NCBI RefSeq assembly: GCF_007858185.1
Contig: NZ_VFES01000001.1
Span: forward strand, 682,001-746,000
Direction: 5' to 3'
DNA from: Pseudomonas grimontii
GTDB taxonomy: Bacteria; Pseudomonadota; Gammaproteobacteria; Pseudomonadales; Pseudomonadaceae
DNA: 64,000 nt
The translations under genes and the position numbers were made by a program. Positions 1 to 12,322 of the stretch are shown piece after piece. A model generated the notes under the pieces. The model worked only from the letters and a program-made list of their open reading frames with translations. It made no database searches and was not told the origin of the DNA. Within the stretch, counting starts at the first letter, position 1; every line of letters begins with the position of its first letter.

Positions 1-198
<198 letters not shown>

Positions 199-253
199 CT
201 GCCATTTCTCCGGTAAAGTATCCCACGCTAAATGCTCAGGCCCTCGGGCCTGA

Positions 254-1645
<1,392 letters not shown>

Positions 1646-1739
1646 TCGCTACTTGATGGTAAGGCATGGTAAAAAGTCGGCGGATTGCGTCGGAAAATTC
1701 ACGATAGTGAACATTTCGACGCTAATCTGATGGCTATCA

Positions 1740-1771
1740 AGCACAAGCCTGGTTCTTCCAGGCTTCGTGCT
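1740..1771 (+). terminator. Hairpin between eno and ftsB, possible terminator or attenuator
   Basis: AGCACAAGCCTGG and CCAGGCTTCGTGCT form a 13-bp stem with one bulged C around a TTCTT loop. It lies 94 bases after the eno stop and ends 57 bases before ftsB. Only weak T-richness follows, so it may be a partial terminator or an RNA-processing stem rather than a full stop. Confidence 0.5.
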
Positions 1772-1828
1772 ATCAGTTGCTGTAAAAGTTTTGCATGGCG
1801 TCTTTTTTCACTGGATACCCGATATTCG

Positions 1829-2107
1829 ATGCGCAGTCCCAATTGGTTGTTCCTCGTCTTGCTCTTGTTGCTGGCTGGCCTGCAGTACCGCCTATGGGTG
1901 GGTAATGGCAGCTTTGCGCAAGTAAAAGACCTGACCCAGCAAATTGCCGACCAGCACGCCGAGAACGAACGCTTGCTGGAACGCAACCGCGTCCTCGATG
2001 CCGAAGTGCTTGAGCTGAAAAAAGGTACCGAGACCGTTGAAGAGCGGGCCCGTCATGAGTTGGGCATGGTCAAGGAGGGCGAAACCCTCTACCAGTTGGC
2101 CCAATGA
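1829..2107 (+). CDS. ftsB: Cell division protein FtsB
   Basis: Encodes 92 residues, the normal FtsB size. It has a very short cytoplasmic N-terminus, one transmembrane helix (about residues 5-22, LFLVLLLLLAGLQY) and a periplasmic coiled coil (about 30-70) with regular Leu spacing, ending with the conserved ARHELGMVKEGE segment. FtsB forms the FtsQ-FtsL-FtsB complex that activates septal peptidoglycan synthesis. The ATG at 1829 gives the family start MRSPNWLF; longer frames back to 1685 add unrelated residues. The stop overlaps the ispD start (ATGA), implying translational coupling, as in other gamma-proteobacteria. Confidence 0.95.
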   Translation: MRSPNWLFLVLLLLLAGLQYRLWVGNGSFAQVKDLTQQIADQHAENERLLERNRVLDAEVLELKKGTETVEERARHELGMVKEGETLYQLAQ

Positions 2108-2811
2108 ACCATTGTTTGCCGGCCTTCTGGGCCGTGATACCTGCCGCGGGCGTCGGTGCCCGTATGGCCGCGGACCGTCCCAAGCAATACTTGCAGTTGG
2201 GTGGGCGCACTATTCTGGAACACAGCCTTGGCTGTTTTCTCGATCATCCCAACCTCAAGGGGTTGGTGGTCAGTCTTGCTGCTGATGACCCGTATTGGCC
2301 AAGCCTGGCATGTGCCGCTGACCCGCGTATCGTGCGTGCGGACGGTGGTTCGGAGCGTTCTGGCTCGGTGCTCAATGCGTTGCTGCAACTCAATGCCCTG
2401 GGCGCCAGCGATGACGATTGGGTGCTGGTCCACGATGCGGCGCGGCCGAATCTGAGTCGCGATGATCTGGATAAGTTGCTCACCGAACTGGCGGACGACC
2501 CGGTCGGCGGTCTGCTGGCCGTGCCGGCCCGCGACACCCTCAAGCGTGTCGACAAGCATGGTCGTGTGGTCGAGACCGTCGACCGCAGTCTGATCTGGCA
2601 GGCCTATACGCCGCAGATGTTCCGCCTGGGTGCGCTGCATCGCGCCTTGGCCGACAGTCTGGTGGCCGATGCGGTGATCACCGATGAAGCCTCGGCCATG
2701 GAGTGGTCAGGACAGGCGCCGCGTTTGATCGAAGGACGGTCGGACAATATCAAGGTGACCCGGCCCGAAGATTTGGAGTGGTTGCGGTTGCGCTGGGCGA
2801 ATCGCCGGTAA
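2104..2811 (+). CDS. ispD: 2-C-methyl-D-erythritol 4-phosphate cytidylyltransferase
   Basis: Encodes 235 residues. IspD transfers CMP from CTP to methylerythritol phosphate in the MEP isoprenoid pathway. The nucleotide-binding signature PAAGVGARMAADRPKQY (about residues 13-29) and the VHDAARP motif near residue 115 are intact. The start overlaps the ftsB stop by four bases. The next MEP gene, ispF, lies 3.6 kb downstream, separated by a formaldehyde-detoxification module. In many enterobacteria ispD and ispF are adjacent, so this block looks like an insertion between them. The same arrangement is known in P. aeruginosa. Confidence 0.97.
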   Translation: MNHCLPAFWAVIPAAGVGARMAADRPKQYLQLGGRTILEHSLGCFLDHPNLKGLVVSLAADDPYWPSLACAADPRIVRADGGSERSGSVLNALLQLNALGASDDDWVLVHDAARPNLSRDDLDKLLTELADDPVGGLLAVPARDTLKRVDKHGRVVETVDRSLIWQAYTPQMFRLGALHRALADSLVADAVITDEASAMEWSGQAPRLIEGRSDNIKVTRPEDLEWLRLRWANRR

Positions 2812-2820
2812 TCAGCAAAC

Positions 2821-2901
2821 CGCTATCGGGGGCAAGCCCCCTCCCACATTTTGATCTGTGAACACATTCAAAGGTGGGAGGGGGCTTGCCCCCGATGGCG
2901 G
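2821..2901. repeat. REP/REPIN-type inverted pair
   Basis: Two copies of a palindromic unit with core GGGGGCAAGCCCCC face each other: CGCTATCGGGGGCAAGCC... at the left and ...GGCTTGCCCCCGATGGCG at the right, with about 25 bases of spacer. The same unit recurs at 11537, 23529, 42391, 49624 and 61293. Such pairs (REPINs) are typical of fluorescens-group Pseudomonas. Confidence 0.9.
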
Positions 2902-2933
2902 CCTCTGGGCCGACCTTTTTTTTGGATCAGACC

Positions 2934-3300
2934 GAGTACATATCCGTTGCTGCGGTAACGGCGACTTAGGGTTCCGCTCTTACAGCGGGTCACTTTTTGA
3001 AGAGCGCAAAAAGTAACCCAAAACGCTTCGCCCCACCACTCGGCACCTCGCCCAGGCTCGGTGTGCCCGTAATCCGACAGTGATTTGGGAGGCCGCCGCC
3101 ACGCGCCATCCATGGCGCGGGGCGGCTAAACCGGCATCCCTGCCGGTTTGCCCCCCAAATCACTATCGAATTCCGGCCAGCGTGGTTTAACGGGGCGCCT
3201 GAGATCAAGATCTAAAGCAAGATCAAGGGCGGCTCGCTTCGCATCGTGGTTAGCGTTGGCTGCTACAACGTTGTGTAGATACCCATGCCCCGATGAGGCC
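2934..3300. repeat. Structured intergenic element with nested palindromes
   Basis: Several inverted repeats lie in series. ACTTTTTG pairs with CAAAAAGT near 2991-3015. AGTGATTTGGG (3079-3089) pairs with CCCAAATCACT (3154-3164), enclosing the palindromes CGCCATCCATGGCG and CCGGCATCCCTGCCGG. The text resembles a dispersed non-coding element I associate with Pseudomonas intergenic regions, but this is from memory. Only one copy is present in this window. Confidence 0.5.
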
Positions 3301-3318
3301 CGCCTAGACACCCAATAC

Positions 3319-4215
3319 TCAACTGCTGTACTCCGGCCGCTCGGCCAACCCCTCTTTCAAGAAATCCACCAACTTCCTGACCTTCGGCGACAAGTGCCGT
3401 TGTTGCGGATACAGCCCCCACACCGCCGTATTCGGTGGCTGATGCGCCTCCAGCAGCGACACCAGCGCGCCGCTGTGCAGATGCTCCAGTACGTAATAGT
3501 CTGGCAGTTGGCACAATCCCACCCCTTGCAACGCCGCATCCAGCACCGCTTGCCCACTGTTGCAGCGCCAGTTGCCTTGCACTCGCTGGGAAAATTCCCT
3601 CCCGTCCTGAGCCAGTTGCCAAATGTCCGAGCTGCCGATCAGGCAATTATGCCGACTCAATTCCGACAAACTATGTGGCCGACCATACCGGGCCAGGTAG
3701 GACGGCGACGCGCACAGGTACATGCGCCGAGGCGCGAGGCGGCTGGCGACCATGCGCGAATCCTGCAATCGCCCCAGGCGAATCGCCAGGTCGAGTCCTT
3801 CGTGCACCAGATCCAATTGACGGTTGCTCAGTTCGATGTCCACCCGCAATTGCGGGTACAGGCCCATGAACCGCGTCACCAGTGGCACGATAAACCGCTC
3901 GCCATAGGCCACCGCGCAGGTCATGCGCAACATGCCTTTCGGTTCGCTGGTGAGGTCACCCACGGCGCGCAGGGCTTCTTCGCGGCCGTCCTGTAGGCGC
4001 TGGCAATGTTGCAGAAAGGTCTGACCCGCTTCAGTCAGCGTCACCTTACGGGTACTGCGATACAGCAACCGCGTTTGCAGGCGCTCTTCCAGGCGCGCCA
4101 CCTGGCGGCTGATGTGGGACGAAGACACACCCAGCCGCTCGGCAGCCGCGGTAAATTGGCTGCATTCGGCCACGGCAACGAATTCGTCGATACCTTCCCA
4201 GCGGTTCTCCAACAT
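3319..4215 (-). CDS. gfnR: LysR-family regulator of the formaldehyde detoxification genes (GfnR-like)
   Basis: Encodes 298 residues with a LysR N-terminal helix-turn-helix (about 1-60; FTAAAERLGVSSSHISRQV) followed by a LysR substrate-binding domain (about 90-295). It is divergent from adhC-fghA across a 107-base gap. The same LysR/adhC/fghA arrangement between ispD and ispF occurs in P. aeruginosa, where the regulator is called GfnR (glutathione-dependent formaldehyde neutralisation). By analogy it should sense aldehyde stress and activate the divergent genes; that is inference from position. The ATG at 4215 gives the normal LysR start MLENRWEGIDEFV. Confidence 0.88.
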   Translation of the reverse strand: MLENRWEGIDEFVAVAECSQFTAAAERLGVSSSHISRQVARLEERLQTRLLYRSTRKVTLTEAGQTFLQHCQRLQDGREEALRAVGDLTSEPKGMLRMTCAVAYGERFIVPLVTRFMGLYPQLRVDIELSNRQLDLVHEGLDLAIRLGRLQDSRMVASRLAPRRMYLCASPSYLARYGRPHSLSELSRHNCLIGSSDIWQLAQDGREFSQRVQGNWRCNSGQAVLDAALQGVGLCQLPDYYVLEHLHSGALVSLLEAHQPPNTAVWGLYPQQRHLSPKVRKLVDFLKEGLAERPEYSS

Positions 4216-5435
<1,220 letters not shown>

Positions 5436-5437
5436 AG

Positions 5438-5512
5438 CAGCGGCAAGCGGCAAGCTATCAGCAGCAAGTGGGTGTACGCCTTACTTGCCGCTTGAGGCTT
5501 GCAACTTGCAGC
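5438..5512. repeat. Intergenic AAGC/GCTTGC-rich repeat
   Basis: The spacer between adhC and fghA contains GCGGCAAGCGGCAAGCT followed, after about 25 bases, by CTTGCCGCTTGAGGCTTGC and ACTTGCAGCT. Together they form an imperfect inverted repeat of GCAAGC/GCTTGC units. A similar run occurs at 30536-30575. This is a second small dispersed repeat type, distinct from the REP units. Confidence 0.55.
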
Positions 5513-5525
5513 TGGGAGCACTCCC

Positions 5526-6371
5526 ATGACCCTGGAAAATATCTCCTGCCAGAAGAGTTTTGGCGGCTGGCACAAACGCTACAAACACAGTTCCCACGTG
5601 CTCGGCTGCGACATGACCTTTGCCGTCTACCTGCCGCCGCAAGCGGAGCAGGGCGGCAAGCTGCCGGTGCTGTACTGGCTGTCCGGCTTGACCTGCACCG
5701 ATGAGAACTTCATGCAGAAAGCCGGTGCTCAGCGCATGGCCGCAGAACTGGGGCTTATCATTGTCGCGCCCGACACCAGCCCCCGTGGCCCCGGTGTGCC
5801 GGGCGACCCGGACAACGCCTGGGATTTTGGCCTGGGTGCCGGCTTCTACCTGAATGCCACCCAGGAACCTTGGGCCAAGCACTACAGGATGCATGACTAC
5901 GTGGTGCAGGAATTGCCGGCGTTGGTTGAAGCGCATTTCCCGGCTTCGGACAAACGCGGCATCAGCGGCCACTCCATGGGCGGCCACGGTGCGTTGGTGT
6001 GTGCCTTGCGCAACCCCGGGCGCTACCTGTCGGTGTCGGCGTTTTCGCCGATCAATAATCCGATGGATTGCCCGTGGGGCCAGAAAGCCTTCTCCCGTTA
6101 CCTGGGCGAAGAGCGTTCCAAATGGCGCGAATGGGATGCCTGCGTGCTGATCAGCGAAGCCTCGCAAAAGCTGCCGTTGCTGGTGGATCAGGGCGATCGC
6201 GACGATTTCCTCGCCGTGCAGCTCAAGCCCGAAGCCTTGCAGCAAGCGGCCAAGGCGGCGAACCATCCCCTGGAACTGCGTCTGCAGCCTGGTTACGACC
6301 ACAGCTACTTCTTTATCGCCAGCTTCATCGAAGATCATTTGCGACATCATGGTCGTGCTTTGCTCGGTTAA
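5526..6371 (+). CDS. fghA: S-formylglutathione hydrolase
   Basis: Encodes 281 residues, an esterase-D-family alpha/beta hydrolase. It completes formaldehyde detoxification by hydrolysing S-formylglutathione to formate and glutathione. The nucleophile elbow GHSMGG places the catalytic serine at about residue 150. The conserved segments [13 protein letters not shown] and APDTSPRG are characteristic, and the C-terminal histidine is in the YDHSYFF motif. The ATG at 5526 gives [14 protein letters not shown], the family start. It forms a likely operon with adhC. A terminator hairpin follows before ispF. Confidence 0.96.
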   Translation: MTLENISCQKSFGGWHKRYKHSSHVLGCDMTFAVYLPPQAEQGGKLPVLYWLSGLTCTDENFMQKAGAQRMAAELGLIIVAPDTSPRGPGVPGDPDNAWDFGLGAGFYLNATQEPWAKHYRMHDYVVQELPALVEAHFPASDKRGISGHSMGGHGALVCALRNPGRYLSVSAFSPINNPMDCPWGQKAFSRYLGEERSKWREWDACVLISEASQKLPLLVDQGDRDDFLAVQLKPEALQQAAKAANHPLELRLQPGYDHSYFFIASFIEDHLRHHGRALLG

Positions 6372-6395
6372 TGTGAGGCAAAAGTAGGTAGAATC

Positions 6396-6425
6396 ACGCC
6401 CTGAATTAAATCGGGGCGTTTTTTT
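6396..6425 (+). terminator. Intrinsic terminator abutting the ispF start codon
   Basis: ACGCCC (6396-6401) pairs with GGGCGT (6414-6419), followed by T7 that runs directly into the ispF ATG at 6426. The GGGG in the 3' arm (6413-6416) is also the only plausible Shine-Dalgarno for ispF, so the structure could both end the adhC-fghA transcript and occlude ispF translation. Confidence 0.7.
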
Positions 6426-6899
6426 ATGCGTATTGGCCACGGCTACGATGTGCACCGTTTCGCTGAAGGCGATTTCATCACCCTGGGCGGCGTGCGCATT
6501 GCGCACCACCATGGGTTGCTGGCTCATTCCGACGGCGACGTTGTCCTGCATGCCTTGAGCGATGCCTTGCTCGGTGCGGCGGCGCTGGGCGATATCGGCA
6601 AGCACTTTCCGGATACCGATCCCACCTTCAAGGGCGCGGACAGCCGTGTCTTGCTGCGCCATGTGGTCGGCCTGATCCACGCCAAAGGCTGGAAGGTCGG
6701 CAACGTCGATAACACCATCGTGGCCCAGGCGCCGAAAATGGCCCCGCATATCGAATCCATGCGCGCACTGATTGCCGCAGACCTGCAAATTGAATTGGAT
6801 CAAGTCAACGTGAAAGCCACCACCACCGAAAAGCTCGGGTTCACCGGTCGTGAAGAGGGCATCGCGGTGCACTCCGTCGCCTTGTTGCTGCGCGCATGA
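6426..6899 (+). CDS. ispF: 2-C-methyl-D-erythritol 2,4-cyclodiphosphate synthase
   Basis: Encodes 157 residues. IspF cyclises CDP-methylerythritol 2-phosphate with loss of CMP in the MEP pathway. The metal-binding GHGYDVHRF (Asp8, His10) at the N-terminus, the [19 protein letters not shown] helix and the [18 protein letters not shown]-terminal signature are intact. The start ATG lies directly after a terminator T-run, with GGGG as its only SD-like element. The stop overlaps the truD start by four bases, so ispF and truD are likely translationally coupled. Confidence 0.97.
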   Translation: MRIGHGYDVHRFAEGDFITLGGVRIAHHHGLLAHSDGDVVLHALSDALLGAAALGDIGKHFPDTDPTFKGADSRVLLRHVVGLIHAKGWKVGNVDNTIVAQAPKMAPHIESMRALIAADLQIELDQVNVKATTTEKLGFTGREEGIAVHSVALLLRA

Positions 6900-7941
6900 A
6901 CGACCTGCAACTGCTGGGCCCGCGTGCCTATGGCGAGGCCCTGGGCAGCGCGGTCCTGAAGGCCACTGCTGAAGATTTCCAGGTCGACGAAGTGCTCGAT
7001 ATTCCGCTCACCGGCGAAGGCGAGCACCTGTGGTTGTGGGTTGAGAAGCGCGGGCTCAATACTGAGGAAGCCGCGCGGCGTATCGCCAAGGCAGCTGGCG
7101 TGCCGTTGCGCACCGTCAGCTATGCCGGGCTCAAGGACCGCCAGGCGCTGACCCGGCAGTGGTTCAGCGTACAACTGCCGGGCAAGGCCGATCCGGACAT
7201 GAGCAGTGCGGAAAACGACACCCTCAAGATCCTGAAAACCGCTCGCCACAAGCGCAAGCTGCAGCGTGGCGCGCACTCGGCCAACGGCTTTACCTTGCGC
7301 CTGACCCAATTGGCCGGTGATACCGCCGCCATCGACGCGCGGCTGCAATTGATTGCCCAGTACGGCATTCCCAACTATTTCGGCACCCAGCGTTTTGGCC
7401 ACAACGGTGGCAATGTCGTCGATGCCCGTGAATGGGCTGCGCGCAAGGCCCTGCCGGAGCAGCGCAATGTGCGTTCGCGGTTGTTGTCCACCGCGCGCAG
7501 TTTCCTCTTCAACAAAGTATTGGCGGCACGCGTTGCCGACGGTTCCTGGCAGCACGCGCAAGTGGGTGATCTGCTGGCGTTTACCGACAGCCGCAGCTTT
7601 TTTCCGGCGGGAGAGGCTGAGTGCAGCGACCCGCGCCTGGCGATCCTGGACCTGCACCCCACCGGGCCGCAGTGGGGCGAGGGTGATTCTCCGGCGACGG
7701 GCGCCACGTTTGAGTTGGAGCAGGCGGTTGCCGCCGGTGAAGCCGACCTGCGTGATTGGCTGGTGAATGCCGGCATGAGCCAGGAACGTCGCATTCTGCG
7801 ACTGCCCATTGGCGGGTTGACGTGGCATTATCCCGGGCCTGACATTCTGCAATTGGAATTCGTCCTGCCGGCCGGATGCTTCGCCACTGTCTTGGTGCGC
7901 GAGCTTGTTGATCTGGTGCCGGTGGGGCAGACGGACAGCCC

Positions 7942-7954
<13 letters not shown>
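6896..7954 (+). CDS. truD: tRNA pseudouridine(13) synthase TruD
   Basis: Encodes 352 residues. TruD isomerises U13 of tRNA-Glu to pseudouridine. The catalytic aspartate is in the GLKDR motif at about residue 81. The N-terminal EDFQVDEVL and the central [12 protein letters not shown] motif (the TruD insertion-domain boundary) are conserved. The start overlaps ispF by four bases and the end overlaps surE by 13 bases. The ispF-truD-surE-pcm-nlpD-rpoS order is conserved in Pseudomonas. Confidence 0.96.
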
Positions 7955-9368
<1,414 letters not shown>

Positions 9369-9575
9369 TCATTTTTCGCTGGCAGTGAATTCTGTTGGTG
9401 AGGATGTGTCTTACGGCGGGGTCTATCAAGTCAACATGATGGGCAGGGCGATTCAACGCGCTGAATGATTCGTTCCAGTCGCGTGACGGTAAAACTTCAA
9501 TGCCCAGTTATACTTGCGTCATATTTCAAGCCTGATACAGGCATTCATGTTCAGCCACCACAAAGGGAGCGGCGG

Positions 9576-10412
9576 GTGAGTCTCACAGGTCTTGCGCAGC
9601 GTATGAGTAAAACAAGTTTTCAGCGACTGGTGCTTGGCCTTGTCTTTGGTTCCCTTCTGGTAGGGTGTTCCAGCTCGCCAAGCAGCGGTGCACGGGTCGT
9701 TGACCGCAATAACGCAGCACCGCAAAAGCCGACGGTGACCACCGGGCAATATGTAGTGCGCAAGGGCGACACGTTGTTCTCGATCGCCTTCCGTTATGGT
9801 TGGGACTACAAGGCACTCGCAGCCCGCAACAATATTCCTGTGCCCTACACGATACATCCGGGTCAGACGATTCGCTTTGACGGTCGCACCGGTTCTACCC
9901 CTACGGCAGTTGTGACAAACACCGGATCTTCGCCGTCGTCGTCGAGCAGAACCACCATCATTACCCGGCCTGCCGGTACCGCTTCGCCGAGTGTCGCGAG
10001 CAAGCCGGCACCCGCGCCGTTACCCCCGGCAGGGCCTGCGCCGACCGGTTGGGGATGGCCCTCAAATGGAGTTTTAATTGGAAAATTCTCTTCAAACGGC
10101 AGTTTGAATAAAGGCATTGATATTGCCGGGGATTTGGGACAGCCTGTTTTAGCTGCGTCTGATGGGACGGTGGTGTACGCCGGGAGTGGTTTGCGGGGCT
10201 ACGGCGAGCTGGTCATCATCAAACACAGCGATACCTACGTCAGTGCTTACGGCCACAACCGTAGGCTGTTGGTTCGGGAGGGGCAGCAAGTCAAAGTCGG
10301 ACAGACAATTGCCGAAATGGGGTCAACTGGTACAGACCGGGTGAAACTGCACTTTGAGATTCGCCGTCAAGGGAAGCCTGTAGATCCACTGCAATTCCTA
10401 CCCCGTCGTTGA
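9576..10412 (+). CDS. nlpD: Murein hydrolase activator lipoprotein NlpD
   Basis: Encodes about 278 residues from the GTG at 9576, which has a strong GGGAG ribosome-binding site about 8 bases upstream; ATG 9603 is an alternative. A signal peptide ends in the lipobox LLVGC. A LysM peptidoglycan-binding domain (YVVRKGDTLFSIAFRYG...) follows, then a Pro/Ser/Thr-rich linker and a C-terminal LytM/M23 domain. The LytM domain is degenerate: the usual first zinc His is replaced in NKGIDIAG, and the HxH motif reads KLHFE. This fits an amidase activator rather than a protease. In pseudomonads the main rpoS promoter lies inside nlpD. Confidence 0.93.
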   Translation: MSLTGLAQRMSKTSFQRLVLGLVFGSLLVGCSSSPSSGARVVDRNNAAPQKPTVTTGQYVVRKGDTLFSIAFRYGWDYKALAARNNIPVPYTIHPGQTIRFDGRTGSTPTAVVTNTGSSPSSSSRTTIITRPAGTASPSVASKPAPAPLPPAGPAPTGWGWPSNGVLIGKFSSNGSLNKGIDIAGDLGQPVLAASDGTVVYAGSGLRGYGELVIIKHSDTYVSAYGHNRRLLVREGQQVKVGQTIAEMGSTGTDRVKLHFEIRRQGKPVDPLQFLPRR

Positions 10413-10422
10413 TGTGTTGCAC

Positions 10423-10452
10423 AGCCTGTTCCTCACGTAGAAGGAACAGGCT
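10423..10452 (+). promoter_or_regulatory. Strong hairpin in the nlpD-rpoS spacer
   Basis: AGCCTGTTCCT (10423-10433) and AGGAACAGGCT (10442-10452) form a perfect 11-bp stem with an 8-base loop. It has no T-run, so it is not an obvious terminator. It lies 65 bases upstream of the rpoS ATG and would be in the rpoS leader of transcripts started inside nlpD. A post-transcriptional role is inference. Confidence 0.5.
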
Positions 10453-10517
10453 CCAGCGTTGCCAAGGATAAAGGCGTCGCTTGAGCTTGAGGTCGAACTC
10501 ACCAAAGGACTATAACA

Positions 10518-11522
10518 ATGGCTCTCAGTAAAGAAGCGCCGGAGTTTGACATCGACGATGAGGTTCTCCTTATGGAGACCGGCATCGCTACGGAATCGAT
10601 GTCGAATGAGGGACCTGCTGTACCTTCAGTTCGCACCAAATCCAAGAACTCCACCGCGTTAAAGCAACATAAATACATTGATTACACGCGGGCGCTCGAT
10701 GCGACCCAGCTGTACCTCAATGAAATCGGCTTTTCCCCTCTGCTTACTCCCGAAGAAGAAGTCCATTTTGCGCGTTTGTCGCAAAAGGGTGATCCGGCTG
10801 GGCGCAAGCGCATGATTGAAAGCAACCTGCGCCTGGTGGTGAAGATCGCCCGACGCTACGTCAATCGTGGGCTGTCCCTGTTGGACCTGATCGAGGAGGG
10901 CAACCTGGGCTTGATCCGGGCGGTGGAGAAGTTCGATCCTGAGCGGGGTTTCCGCTTCTCGACCTATGCTACCTGGTGGATTCGCCAGACCATCGAACGG
11001 GCGATCATGAATCAGACCCGCACGATCCGGTTGCCGATCCATGTGGTCAAGGAGCTCAACGTCTACCTGCGGGCAGCGCGCGAGCTCACTCAAAAACTCG
11101 ATCATGAACCCTCGCCCGAAGAAATCGCCAACCTGCTGGAAAAACCGGTAGGGGAGGTCAAGCGCATGCTTGGTCTTAACGAGCGGGTGTCTTCGGTCGA
11201 CGTCTCGCTGGGTCCGGATTCGGATAAAACCCTGCTGGACACCCTGACGGATGATCGTCCTACGGATCCCTGCGAACTGCTGCAGGACGATGATCTTTCC
11301 CAAAGCATTGACCAGTGGCTGTCGGAGCTCACGGACAAGCAGCGTGAGGTGGTGATTCGCCGCTTCGGCCTGCGTGGCCATGAGAGCAGCACGCTGGAGG
11401 ACGTAGGCCTGGAGATCGGCCTGACCCGCGAGCGGGTGCGGCAGATCCAGGTGGAAGGGCTCAAGCGCTTGCGTGAGATCCTGGAGAAGAATGGCCTGTC
11501 GAGTGAGTCGTTGTTTCAATAA
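10518..11522 (+). CDS. rpoS: RNA polymerase sigma factor RpoS
   Basis: Encodes 334 residues, typical of pseudomonad RpoS. It directs the stationary-phase and general stress regulon. Sigma region 1.2 begins near residue 55. Region 2 contains [14 protein letters not shown] and the promoter-melting segment [18 protein letters not shown]. Region 3 follows, and region 4 contains the [23 protein letters not shown] near the C-terminus. The acidic N-terminal extension ([12 protein letters not shown]) is usual for Pseudomonas RpoS. Immediately downstream are a REP pair and a cold-shock gene; the GGA-rich small RNA and ferredoxin gene found here in P. aeruginosa are not seen. Confidence 0.98.
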   Translation: MALSKEAPEFDIDDEVLLMETGIATESMSNEGPAVPSVRTKSKNSTALKQHKYIDYTRALDATQLYLNEIGFSPLLTPEEEVHFARLSQKGDPAGRKRMIESNLRLVVKIARRYVNRGLSLLDLIEEGNLGLIRAVEKFDPERGFRFSTYATWWIRQTIERAIMNQTRTIRLPIHVVKELNVYLRAARELTQKLDHEPSPEEIANLLEKPVGEVKRMLGLNERVSSVDVSLGPDSDKTLLDTLTDDRPTDPCELLQDDDLSQSIDQWLSELTDKQREVVIRRFGLRGHESSTLEDVGLEIGLTRERVRQIQVEGLKRLREILEKNGLSSESLFQ

Positions 11523-11536
11523 CGGCGCAGATTGAA

Positions 11537-11626
11537 GGTGGGAGGGGGCTTGCCCCCGATAGTGGTGTGCCAGTCAATGCAAATATCGACTGATCCGCCG
11601 CCATCGGGAGCGAGCCCCCTCCCACT
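11537..11626. repeat. REP/REPIN-type inverted pair downstream of rpoS
   Basis: Left unit GGTGGGAGGGGGCTTGCC... and right unit ...GGGAGCGAGCCCCCTCCCAC face each other over about 40 bases. The right arm has GGGAGCGAGCCC in place of the usual GGGGGCAAGCCC, so the two palindromes have diverged. Confidence 0.88.
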
Positions 11627-11672
11627 TTTTTGCGCCTGGCTTTTTATTCATGTATGCCCAAATCCCAGGCAT

Positions 11673-11705
11673 AAAAAAACCCCGCTTTTAAGGGCGGGGT
11701 TTTTT
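11673..11705. terminator. Bidirectional intrinsic terminator between rpoS and the cold-shock gene
   Basis: A7 (11673-11679) precedes CCCCGC (11680-11685), which pairs with GCGGGG (11694-11699) followed by T6. With A-run and T-run on either side it can stop transcription from both convergent genes. Confidence 0.9.
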
Positions 11706-11723
11706 CGACTAAGTCAGTACAAG

Positions 11724-11933
11724 TTAGATAACTTGAACTTCTTCAGCTTGCATGCCTTTCTGACCGCGGGTAGCGATGAAAGAAACCTGTTGGCCTTCTT
11801 TCAGGCTTTTGAAGCCGTCGGATTGGATAGCTTTGAAGTGAACGAACAGGTCGTCACCGGATTGTGGAGTGATGAAGCCGAAGCCTTTTTCATCGTTGAA
11901 CCACTTAACGGTACCAGTTTGGCGATTAGACAT
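11724..11933 (-). CDS. CspA-family cold-shock protein
   Basis: Encodes 69 residues. It is a single cold-shock domain with RNP1 KGFGFIT (about 16-22) and RNP2 DLFVHF (about 28-33), so it binds single-stranded RNA and DNA as a chaperone or antiterminator. An AAGGAGAT ribosome-binding site precedes the ATG. The region upstream is long (389 bases to dcd), as expected for csp genes with structured 5' leaders, but I did not identify a specific thermosensor. It is convergent with rpoS and shares the terminator at 11673-11705. Confidence 0.95.
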   Translation of the reverse strand: MSNRQTGTVKWFNDEKGFGFITPQSGDDLFVHFKAIQSDGFKSLKEGQQVSFIATRGQKGMQAEEVQVI

Positions 11934-12322
11934 GGTGTATCTCCTTGGACAAAGTTAACTGCGACTCAGGAAAAGCCCTGGCCGAGACTGAGTGCAAAGA
12001 GCAGGAAAAATTCTTGGAGATGGTTGGATCGAAATTCAACATATCGTGTAGAGATTCTCAGTGACACAAGCAGCACAGTGGCGCCACCTTAACCCTTTTT
12101 CCGGGACGTGCCAATGGTATTTCCGAAGGTTTCTCTATTTTCGTGACTGGCGGTGGTATTTACAGGCACCGGTTGCGGCAATACGGGTCCCGGCCCCGCT
12201 GGCTGCGCCTTATAGCAGCCGGCGCATTCATTAAGAAAAGCCCCACGCCCTTTGAACCCCAACGCCGGCCCCGGTAAGATGCCACACAGAATTTTTCCAC
12301 CTCGCTATTCAGGACACCCGCC
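11934..12322. other. Divergent intergenic region, csp / dcd (389 bases)
   Basis: No gene with a recognisable product is seen. The left part should contain the cold-shock gene's promoter and 5' leader, and the right part the dcd promoter. A 71-codon minus-strand open frame that runs into dcd has no recognisable similarity and is probably chance. Confidence 0.6.

Larger units (their letters stand above)
2812..3318. other. Intergenic region of 507 bases filled by repeats
   Basis: No convincing gene is seen. The first part holds a REP pair (2821-2901). The remainder, from about 2930, is a structured GC-rich stretch with several palindromes, listed separately. Open frames on both strands here have no recognisable product and poor start signals. 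Confidence 0.8.
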
